Shown here: piece by piece, positions 45,912-56,009 of the stretch
Layout: each line of letters starts with the position of its first letter
How positions within the stretch are numbered: position 1 is the stretch's first letter
Source: Linnemannia hyalina
Lineage: Eukaryota > Mortierellomycota > Mortierellomycetes > Mortierellales > Mortierellaceae
Direction: 5' to 3'
NCBI GenBank assembly: GCA_019671135.1
Contig: JAHRHY010000010.1
Location: 496,001-560,000, forward strand
Length of the DNA: 64,000 bases
Translations under genes and position numbers: made by a program
Notes under the pieces: generated by a model
The model's input: only the letters and a program-made list of their open reading frames with translations
Told to the model about the DNA's origin: nothing
Databases searched by the model: none

Positions 45912-47499
45912 ATGCTTGTCCCTGCATCATCATCATACCTATTCTTCTATCGTTCACCAATACAACAACCTACAGAAAACGATACGAGCTGGATACCACT
46001 CTTCCTGCAGGCACCATCCGATAGACAAGGAATAGCAACAGGAACAGGAGGGTGCACACCTCGCCACAACAAACCAGAACTCACCCTCTCCATCCTCGTC
46101 CTCATCTCCATCATCGTCTCCTACCTTCCTCAGGTAACCACCACCACCACTACCATCCTCTACCTCTTTCAAATACACCCGTGCTTCTCGCATACAACAG
46201 AACAACAAGCTGACAACGAGCCATATCTTCTCTTTCTCAAACCAAGTAGTACTATCGCATTTTCCAAAAGAAGAGTAGCGACGGCCTAAGTCTCTGGTTC
46301 CTGATTCTGGGCTCTCTCTCAACAACCTCCTCGTTCTTCAACATCTTTGTCCTTCAATGGGGCGTCGTCCGCTGCTGCAGTGTCATCGTAAATCCTTAGT
46401 GTCTCCTTGTTGCTCGAAATCACAGATGTCTGGAAAAGTAGTTTAGCAGATATTCATATGCATTTGAACATTGTGCTCTTCTCTGCATCACAAATAGGGT
46501 CCTGGCCCATGCACAGAGAGCATCCTCGGGATCACACAACTCGCCGTCCAGTTCGTCATGTTCAACCTCATGTAAGCCCCACCACTCTACCTCTATTACT
46601 CCCTCCCCCAAATACCATCTCCCAAAACCTAACAAACCCCTCTCCTTCCCCCTCCCCCTCCTTGCAATAGATTCATCCTCTACATGATCTACTTCCCATC
46701 CAACAAAAAAATCTCAACATTCCTCCGCCACCAACTCCTCCACTGCCGCCTCTTCTGCCTCCCGACCCGCTCCTTCACCTGGACACTCTCCCTCCTCGCC
46801 TCAAAAGTCCTCCTTGGCTACTTTTTCGTCTCCACCGCCATCACCGTCATACTCCTTGCTGCCGTAGGCCGGGGGGATATCAGTCATGATGATGGTGGTG
46901 GTGGGGGTAATACGAGGAGTAGGGCATTGTTGTTGGTCTGGGCTGGACTTTTGGGGATCATTGCGGCTTTCTTGGCCATGATCCAGTATATCCCACAAAT
47001 CATTGAGACCTACCTCCGCAAGGTACCCTTTCAAAACTCACTACAACATACAGCCAACCCTTCCTTTCACGAAATACGTCAACTAAAAGTTAACATAATT
47101 TCGTCTTCCCTTCCTTCCTTCTTCCTTCTCACCCTCTTCTTCCAGTCAATGGGCGCATTAAGTATCCCCATGATGCTAATCCAAACCCCAGGCGCGATCC
47201 TAATAACAGTCTCCCTGGCACTCCGCCCAGGTGCCAATTGGACAACCTGGATCTCTTACGCCATCACCGCCCTTCTCCAAATAATCCTCCTCGGACTCTG
47301 CCTCTTTTACGCGTACCAGATCAGGAAACGCCGTGCACTTCGTAAAAAGGAGGAAGAACAACAACAACAACAGCAGCAGCCATTGCTTCTTACACGGTCA
47401 TCAATTCACCCTTCAATACCGATACCCATCCTGCAGGAGACAAGCTATCGTCCACAGGCCATAGGAGAATCCACTCCACTCCTTTTTGCCCCCGTATGA
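45912..47499 (+). CDS. PQ-loop repeat membrane protein
   Basis: Five exons (45912-46133, 46250-46387, 46498-46571, 46671-47022, 47146-47499) give 379 residues with about seven membrane helices. Two PQ-loop motifs are visible. The first, ISIIVSYLPQYYRIFQKKSS then DGLSLWFLILG, is completed only by joining exons 1 and 2. The second, MIQYIPQIIETYLRK then SMGALSIPMMLIQ, is completed by joining exons 4 and 5. In both cases the intron lies inside or just after the PQ loop, which fits an origin of the two halves by internal duplication. PQ-loop proteins include lysosomal and vacuolar amino-acid exporters, and membrane-organising proteins; this one cannot be assigned further. The C-tail has a short Gln run. 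An AATAAA lies at 47529-47534, about 30 bp past the stop. The start codon is the first in frame. Confidence 0.88.
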
Positions 47500-47660
47500 C
47501 CGACCCCATTCATAAAAAGTCCGCATAAAATAAAATACAGTTTCCAAATATCATTTATATCATCAAAATGTTTAATGATCGTGTCTACTGAAAAAAGGGA
47601 AAGGGGAGAGGGAATGTGTCGTACCCACGGTGTTATCGATCATCACGCAAGGTCCCCTAT

Positions 47661-50600
47661 CTATGGATGGCGCCAGGCGCCATTAGGAGCCTGTGTTGTA
47701 GCTGTCGTCGTCATACCGTGGCCTTGATCATGACCACCACCACCACCACCACCAGCGCCTCCGGCTGCAGGGGTAGGTCCGTTGTTGCCGCCGTCACCGC
47801 CGCCGTTGCCGACAGGGGTGTTCAGTTTTGGGTATCGAGAAAAGGCGAGCGCCTGGTTCAGAGCCTGGATTCCTGGTGATTCATTCGACGACATGTCTGA
47901 AGAAGGACGTTTGCTCATAAACCCACTCCCAGATCCAATCGCTCCAACACCGACGCCCATGCCATTGCTGTCGTTACTGCTTGAGATTGATCCTCGACCG
48001 CCTCCATTCGCGCCCGGGCTCGGATGCATAGACTCCAAAGAATGAGACGGTGCTTGGTGGCTCGAGAAACTAGAAGCCGACGAGTAGGCCGTGTAGCCAT
48101 TGTTGTTGTTGCTCATGTTGGATCCTGTGGGCGAAAACATGCTGTTGGGGTAGGGCGGCCCATTGGTAGGATTCTGCGAGACTCCGCCAAGAGAGCCATT
48201 ATAGGTACTTTTCAAAGAGTTGACCGGCGACTGACCAGCATTCATGCCATAGTCGTCGCTGTCGTTGTTGCTGTTCAAATAGCCTCTGTTCCCGGTGTTA
48301 CTGCCACCGCCATCAATGGCATTGCTGTCAAAAATGGTGGGATTGGAAGGGTATCCTGAAAAGGAGTCGTGGACCGATCCACGGTGATAGGCGTTGGAGG
48401 GTATGCTGCTGTTCGAGACGGTCGGGGTCATTCCTGTTCTCGAATGAGCGCCGATTCCAGGAGGGTAAGAGGTAGGGACGTGGACCGGCCCGGGAGACCC
48501 AAACAGGTTGTCGATAAACGAAGCCATCTGGGCATCCCGTCCGTTCTCGGGAACCATCGGCAAGGAGGATGAGAGGTGGCTATGCCGTTGGTACATCGAC
48601 GACGTCGAAGCTGCAGATCCCACTTCCATAGAATGGAATGCCGACCCTGAGTTCCATTGATGGTGATAGTCCAATGAAGATGAAGACGTTGAAGAAGTGA
48701 AGCCGTTGGAGACGATTGGGATCCTTCCTGTTTGCTGGTCAGCTCTCTGTGAGGGAGTTGACGACCAAGAGTTGTCGGCGGGGACAATATCCTGCACAAA
48801 CGCACCATAGCCCCACAGACTGGCGACTGGATTCTTAGAACCGGCAGGTGCAGTCGATGCTCTTCCCTCACCCACAGCAGGCAACAAAGGGGCGATGTTT
48901 GGCTTATTGTCGGACCAGCCAGGGCTGATGCCGCCGTAACCTGCGAGACTATCGACGAGGTCATCGGGATCAATGGCGCCGGTCATGGCCAAGATGTCCT
49001 TCACCATGTCTCCATCTGCAGTTCCAAGGTCCATATCCATCTGGCTTTGACGGAGCATTTCGTCCATACTGGCCGCCAAGAGCGCGGGCGGTGCTCGTTG
49101 GTGTTGGTGTTGGAAATCGGAAAGATGTTGGTTGGCAGTGGGTGCGATGGCTGAGAGTGGCGACTGGAATGCATTGGGGCTGTGGGCGGCGATCGTCCTC
49201 ATTGGCGAAGGAAGGAGTGAACTTGCTCCCCAAAGGTTGCTCTGAATAGCCGATGGTGCGCTAGTTGTGTCGATCCGGAGTTGATCGTGATGGATATTTG
49301 GCGGCATGTCGTGGACACCCAGCTGTGTATCCCATGTGCCTGCAATAAATCCTTCTGGAACGATGGATCCAATCATCGGATGCTGTTGCATTCCTCCAAG
49401 ACTGCCCGCGCTTTCTCGTCGTTGGTATTCTGGTCCTGCCACGATATTCGATGGTGTCTGTTGCATGCCTTCGCTGGACTGGGCAGATGTTGGTGTGTCA
49501 TTGGAAGCTGCCGGCGTAGCTGTAGGTGCAGTATGAGACTGCGCTTGAACGGGGGCAGACCTATAGGAGTAAGGGGCTCGTGTCGGTGGTTGGGGTGGCT
49601 GAGTGCGCGCGGGAAGGAATGGTGTGGTGTTGACTGGGGTTGGGGTTGGCATAGAGCCTGGGAGAGGCGCTGGAGTCACCTGGCCGGGAGTGAAACCCTT
49701 GGGGGTGTTGGCGGTCGGTGGGCTGCGGACGTGGGTATGAGGGTGGGGTCGTTGCAGCACTTGAGTAGGGACAGATCGTATCTGGGCCTGAGGATCCACA
49801 GGATGGGTTCGCTGCAGGATCTGGACAGGGTGATGAACAGCTCCCTTTTGAGCAGAAACATGGTTTTGCCTCTGGGAGGATCCAGATTGTTGAGTGTTCA
49901 ATGGTTTGGCATCTCCTGCTGCCGCTCTCGCAGCCGTCTTTCCTGATGTTGTATTCGTTGGCGAAGTAGCTGGCGCAGCTTTCTGCTTGGCAGATGTTGG
50001 TGTTGACGGAACGAATTCAGCAGCTTTTGCTTTCAGCCGCGATGCTTCCGAAGCGGCCTCTCGCGCTGCTCGCTGGGCTGCTTGTTGGGCTACCAAGCGC
50101 GCTGCCTCCTTCTCAGATTCCTGAACTGCCTGTCGTGCTGCTTGTTCAGCTGCCTCCTGAGCTGCAATTTCGGCCTCGTCCTCCGAATCGTCAACGAGTT
50201 CCGCACCTGTAGTCAGCAGCTCGATGGCCTCCTCGAACTTGCCTTCCGTCTGCATGAGCGCCTTCCTTGCTTCCCGTTCCGGGAAGCCCATATCTGCCAT
50301 TCGGGTCACGACAAGTTGAGATGGGCGATACGACGTCCTGACAAGTCGAGGCTGAATGGTTGGGGATGGGGTGCTTGCTAGTTGGGTTGCCCTCTTTGGA
50401 ACTGGAGAGGGTACTACCACAGTCGGCTTGGGAGCAGCAGCCGGCACAGGGGATTGAGAACGGGACTTGGGATGAGAAATGACCGAAGATGTCGTGCTGG
50501 TGATGGGTACGTTACTTGGTGCAGCCGGTGCAAGTTTTGGAGGAGTAGCTTGGGAGACCACGGGAGACAGTGCAGGTGGCACAGGCGAAGCAGTCGATGA

Positions 50601-53600
50601 AGGTCGAGATGGTGCTGGCGATCCAAGAGGCGAAGGTGCATTGACGAGGACAGGGCTGTCCAAAAGGTGATTGACAGCAGCCTTGGGCACTGTAGGTTCC
50701 TTGGTAGCTGGCTGAACATCCTGGCCACCCTTGCCCTTCTTTTTCTTTTTCTTCTTGTTTCCTCCTCCGCCACCGCCGTTGTGCCCGTGAGGATCAGCAG
50801 CCAAAGCCTTGAGACGGGTCAGCTCCTTCTCTTCTTCCTCACGTCTCCGCTGGGCAGCCTCCAACTTTTCTTCCTGCTTCCTGCGCGCTGCCATGTCCTT
50901 TTCAGCCTCCTCACGCGCCATCTCCGCTTCCTTCTTCCTCTGTTCCTCAAGGATTGCATCCTTCGCCTTCTGAGCCTCCTGGATCACGGCAATCGCCTTC
51001 TGAATATGTTGAATCGCGGCTTTGTATTTCTGCGCCTTGGATTTGGAGGGTTTGTCGCGGCTCAAAACCCCTCTAGCAAGCATTTCAGGGGTGTTGCCAT
51101 TGGCGTCCGTGACAGTGACTCGAGCGTGATGTTGGATAAGCAGGGCCACCAGTTCTGCATCGCCATTCTCTGCTGCATAGTGCAACGCGGTCTTTCCTGC
51201 TATAGCGCTGGGCCTGTCAACATGATGAGGCGCTTTCTCCAGCAATAGTTTGCTGATGTTGATTGGACAACCATTTTCCACGGCCGAATGAAAAGGTGTT
51301 CGTCCAGCGCAATCCAGTGCGTCCATTGGTGCACCTAATGAAGATATAAAGAGACCGTATCAGGATGCCGCTGCTTCACTAACAATCCGGCGACATGGTA
51401 GAAACAGAGCGAATTCCTGCGTTCACTCACCGAATTCAATCAGGTATACAACCAGTTCGAGAGATCCAGATTGAACAGCAACGTGCAAAAGAGTTTCTTG
51501 AGCGCCCTTCTCCTCGCTGATTTCGCCAGCCCCTTCCACTGTCGTCACGTATTCCCAGCCATTCAAGCGCGTTGGTGGTCCTGTCCCGAATGAAGGGATG
51601 TTAGGCTTTCCGTCCGCTTTGGCAGAATCGCCTTCCAACATGAACTTGATGGTCGCAAGATCTTTTTTCCTGGCACTTTCGAACAAGAACGACCGCGCCT
51701 TTTGATCTGCGTCGGCTATAGCCGTAACAAAGATACCGGTTAGTTATTAAGAAACAAATGCAAGGAGTGGAATAACGGCATCGCAAAATCAACAGAGGGA
51801 AAGCGAGCCCTACCGGCCTCACGCTTCTTGCGCAGTTCCATGTCCAGTTTTTCTTTCCGTTGTTTCTCCTGCAGCTCTTTCTTGCGACGTTCTTCATCCT
51901 CAAGTCGCAGCTTCTGAAGAATTTGGATGCGTTCTATGGTAGAAAAAATTAATAACAAGGGTATATAGCGCTGTGAGCACGGTGACGCCAACAAAGGCGG
52001 CTGTAAACATAGAATACCACCATCTCCAACTGTTACCTTCTTCTTGCTTCCTCTTCTGTTCTTCCAAAACCTTTCGTTTCCGGAACTCCTCCTGACGCTT
52101 CGAGTCGCCACCTCTGATACTGTAGATGGCTGCAAACTTGCGGCGCTCCTCTTCCAGCATTGCTTGTGTTGCTTTGCTTTGGCCATAATAATGCGAATAT
52201 CCGTCGACGACATCCGAGTCGTCTGCGTCACTGACTTCATCCAGTTCCGTTACCTCGTCATAACAATCCGACTTATCATCTTCATTATCGTCGTCGTCCT
52301 CGTCGTCCTCATCATCCTCGTCATCTTCATCATCCTCGTCATCCTCATCAAAATCGTCCTCGTCGTAGCTCTCGCCCGAATCAAAGTCGTCCACCCTGTC
52401 CAAGGCTTCGACATTTACGGATGTTCTCTCGTCGTAAACATCGACGCCTTCTCCTTCCTGATCGTCGTTCTGCGCGGAATCCTGTCCGAATTCCTGTCCA
52501 TCCTCCAGCTCGTCACAGCTCTCGCCGTCGTGTGTGTGAACCATTTCACTGGGACAGTGTTCCAGTTCGGTTGGGGGATCCTTGGTATTGGGATGAACGT
52601 ATTTGAGCTCCAAACGCTCTACAAGGCTCGACGTGAAATTGGATACAACGAAAGATTGCTCTGTGAGGACCTGCTTGATCTTTGGGTCTAGGTCTAAATG
52701 TCGATTAAATGCACGTTTCACAAGAGTCGAAAATGTGTGTGAGCCACTATGGCGCAAATACTGGGTCATCGCCTTGGCCCTTTTTTAGTTCGAGAGCGAC
52801 ACCAAAATCAAGATATATGTCCTCCGTTACCTTGGTCTTGAAGTAGTGATGTATAAATCTCTCTTAGTTCTTCTGCTGATGGCTTAAGTGTGCGTTCTGT
52901 GCCTTTAAAACCGAGAGGCAATCCTGTCATGCTCCCGTAGGTGTTTGGAAGGGTGCCCTGTTGTTTCAAAGTCCTTGCGAGTCTCTAACGAGATGGTGTC
53001 AAGACAAAGCAAGGGAGATGGAAAAATGGAGTCAATGTCGCGCCTTTCTGAGGAGACAGCATCTGATCTCCTATCCCGACAACTATTCCCCCTTGCAGAG
53101 GAATGATGGTGTCCTGATTGGGATTGTCTTTCCTGTCTTCCCCTGTCTGCCTCCTGTCTCGGTTCGTCGTCAGTACTATTGCTATTGACGCTGTTGTTGT
53201 TGATGCTCTTGATGTCACGATTCTTGAAGCGAGTTTGCCTCATGGTTTCGGCATCAAAACACCATCTTCGAGGTGCAGACAAGAGGCAATGCCGCTTGGG
53301 TCCGCTGCATGGGAGCCAAAAATAAATAGTACGCTGCGCTGTAGATAACACTTCGAAATCTGAAAAACTGGCGTTTGTCAATGCCCAATCCTGCCGTCCC
53401 GAGTGTCTTAAAGGTATCAATTGTCGAGGTACTGTGACAGAACGCCTGACTGTGTCTGCCAAAAAAGAAATATGCGGATAACGAGTGCAAAAGAAAACGA
53501 GAACAATAAAGGAAGCAGAACTTGTATTGTTTGTTTTGGGCGGCGGGTTGGTAGGCGGTAGTGTTTTCATGTGCGCGTGAAGGGTGCATGACGAGGTGAG

Positions 53601-53663
53601 ACGAGGTGCTGTGCTGTATACCTTGGCGTATTCTTTATAAAAGGCCTTAATCTGGTCATCCAT
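47661..53663 (-). CDS. Large ankyrin-repeat, coiled-coil and UBA-domain protein (1672 aa)
   Basis: Six exons fit in phase: 53663-53622, 52984-52831, 52780-52037, 51933-51814, 51715-51431 and 51334-47661. Order: a short N-terminal helix (MDDQIKAFYKEYAK), a segment with MTGLPLGFKGTE, an Asp/Glu-rich run (about residues 200-237), a long charged coiled coil (LEEERRKFAAIY to MELRKKREA), ankyrin repeats (about 360-530, with ETLLHVAVQSGSLELVVYLI, TPFHSAVENG and GKTALHYAAENGDAELVALL), a second coiled coil, a Lys-rich patch, a UBA domain near residue 793 (VTRMADMGFPEREARKALMQ), an Ala/Glu-rich helix, then about 800 residues of Ser/Pro/Asn-rich disorder. UBA domains bind ubiquitin and ankyrins bind proteins, so a scaffold is likely. 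I do not recognise a named orthologue. Exons 3-6 are secure; the first two exons and a 50-nt intron at 52781-52830 are less so. Confidence 0.75.
52268..52370 (-). repeat. GAT/GAC/GAA repeat encoding an Asp/Glu-rich tract
   Basis: In-frame acidic repeat of DEDDEDDED type within the ankyrin/UBA gene. Acidic tracts may bind basic proteins, histones or calcium; no specific role can be read. Confidence 0.85.
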
Positions 53664-54221
53664 CAGCCGGTGGTTTGTGGATCGGGTCCTTCTTGCAGTT
53701 AGTGGCTGGTGAAAGCGATGTAGTTGTCGTGGTCGTTTGGTCGTGACGGGCGCGGGTGCGGGTCCGATTGGTAGTAAAGTGGTTATGGGTGAAATGAATG
53801 GTGGTAGCTTTTGAGGATGTCAGTTCATGAATCCGACGTAGGAGTGATCGAGTCGCCGCGGTGGTGGTTGTAGTTGCTTGAGGGTCGCTGATGCTGTATT
53901 CCCGGCTTGACTTGTGCTGAAAAGAAGAAAAGCGTTGGCTTGAACAAAGGGGAGGTCAAACAGGAAAAGGAAAAAAAAAAGTTCAAGTGGCAAAAGGCAC
54001 ATAGCACTGATAGCAGGCACAAACGAAATACGAGGCCCTTAATCTGTCCTTGCACTCATCAACTTACGCACGGACGGACGATAACTCTCCTTGGACAGAA
54101 CATCATCTCCAAAGTCCACCTTTGATTCCTCCTTGATCACCAGCCTTTTGCTCCTACCCCATTTTTGTGCTTCCTCCTCCCACTTTCATTTCCATATCCC
54201 TCCACTGAATATCGTCGATGC
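53664..54221. other. Intergenic, promoter side of the ankyrin/UBA gene
   Basis: About 560 bp, nothing recognised beyond GT-rich sequence directly upstream of the ankyrin/UBA start codon. Confidence 0.4.
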
Positions 54222-54613
54222 CAGGACGAGTTGGCGAAACAGCGCGGGGTGGCTGTTGCTGCACCGGATCAGGCACTTCAGAACTGTATGTTGGGCCAGC
54301 ACGATTACTGCTCGGGATGTGCGGGGACTATGGCGATCAGCAAGACGCTTCTCCAGGGACATCTCGGATACAATGCCTCGACAAGTGGAGGAGAGTATAG
54401 TCTCAAGGATTTTCAATGTGGCTGGCGCCATCCTTTCGTAAGTTCATCTTTCATTTGTTATTGTGTAGTCGATGGGGCCTTTTCCGCTGGCAATTGGACA
54501 TGGAAGCTGACCCTTACTCTCTTTCTTTTTTTTTTTTCATTCTCTGTCACCTTTCCTAGCATGGTGAGCCAGATACCACACACTTGCACACTATTCACTT
54601 TAAAATAAAATGA
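54222..54613 (+). pseudogene. Partial copy of the 3' end of the glycosyltransferase gene
   Basis: From 54222 the sequence is colinear with 40229 onward. The 216-nt exon part (54222-54437) has no indel and encodes 71 residues with only seven differences from the parent, starting DELAKQRGVAVAAPDQALQN. The donor GTAAGT, the intron with its T-rich tract and TAG acceptor, and the last exon (CATGGTGAGCC, with stop at 54611-54613) are also kept, so this is a DNA-level, not RNA-level, duplication. The catalytic acidic motif and all membrane parts of the parent are missing. No ATG precedes it in frame within the open frame. The tail after the last splice reads on for 17 residues instead of nine. It is a truncated duplicate; conservation of frame hints at recent origin or weak selection. 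Confidence 0.85.
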
Positions 54614-56009
54614 TGTTCTTGCATCGATGTTGAGGGGTAATATTGATGAGGATGAACACTCTCTACCTTCGCACGGTAACTGACAGTAACGATGAAGATT
54701 TTATGAAGTGAACAAGCATAACAATGAGCATGAACTTACGCGATTTACTTTTTTGATTTATTTTTCGCTATTGTTTTGGGTTCCTCAACCAGAAGTCCCT
54801 CGTCAGGTCCCTCAAGACCGCCTTCCCGATCTTCCTTAACATGTGGATCTTCAGCCAGACCCAGCAGAACCCTATGTTCACCAATGCCCATCTCCTGGAT
54901 TGGCACACGCAACTATCTCGTCCTCATCCTCGTTCTTTTGACCCATCACAACCACCCAGCAGCCCCATCACCCACCAACCTTACCGCCACTAGTTCACAG
55001 ATTGAGGCGACAACAAGTCTCTCTTTGTAGTTGTCCATTTGCTAACAATAGAATACTAACCTTTTCTTCTATTCATTGCAAGGCCCTGTTCATAGACCAT
55101 CACCCCCTCATCAATTGGATATCAACCAGCAATCTAGCACCAAGCCCCCAAAACCAGCGGGGCGACAGCACCGCCATGAACGAGGTCGAAGCCCCTCCTC
55201 CAACGTGCCAAAACACCTACTCCTCATGAGGTAAATGTTCAAGTTCATTCTGTTCGAGTTCCTATTAACAACAGAGAAATGACGATTTTTTTTCCTTCCC
55301 TTTGCAGTCCTTGATACACATACCAGGTTCACTGACATATATCTACATTCTTAATGTCTCAGGCTCGCATGGTTGAGAGAAACATCGCAACATTGAGACT
55401 GGAGATCGCCGATCTGCATTACGCAGCTCGCTGCTGCAGGAAACAGAGACTAGAAGAACGACTCTCAGAGCTGATGGATTCGATGCAGACACTTAAAAGA
55501 GGCGGCCTTCTAGCGGGGAAACCAGGTCAACTTCCCTGGTGTGCAACAGCCACCTCAGCCTCAGTCCGCGGACGACAACGATAAAAGATATGAACCAAGC
55601 ATAAGGAATGAAGGGACTTCATACAATCCCTTTTTTCTTGTCGTCGTCACCCTTACCCCATTTCCACCTCACCACAAACAAAAAATCATATTCACTTGTT
55701 GTGGATATGAATGACGGAAGGAGCTTGGGAGGCGATGGCAAAAAAAGCAGATAGACGCACAGACAGGCAGACAGACGTTATGACGAAAAAAAAAGTCAAA
55801 CAGGCGAAAGATATTGAGGTTTGTTACATGAATTATTGTAATGAGCGGAAGCGATGCGATGGTGTATGTTAAAAATAATAATAATGCTTGTCTACTTGGC
55901 GTGTGTGAAATGAAACTAAAATACAGATGTGTCGTTCATGAAGACTCGCTCCACCGATAGTCGTCCTCGTCCTTCGTCGTCGTCGTCATAGTCGTACCGG
56001 AAGGCACGC
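54614..56009 (+). other. Uncertain coding-like segments, possibly a broken or heavily spliced gene
   Basis: Three plus-strand segments look protein-like. After an AG at 54798: KSLVRSLKTAFPIFLNMWIF then SQTQQNPMFTNAHLLDW, stop near 54992. From about 55082: PVHRPSPPHQLDINQQSS and PAGRQHRHERGRSPSSN up to a GTAAAT donor near 55229. After CAG at 55362: ARMVERNIATLRLEIADLHY and RLEERLSELMDSMQTLKRGG, a likely coiled coil, open to 55584. The phases of segments one and two do not join with any good donor that I can find. Either an exon is missed or the gene is degraded. The rest to 56009 shows nothing but the 3' flank of ARB1. Confidence 0.3.

Noticed and set aside
52044..52691. 215-codon hydrophobic plus-strand ORF resembling a membrane protein
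   Set aside because: It is the complement of the Asp/Glu-rich exon of the ankyrin/UBA gene (GAT/GAC read as ATC/GTC).
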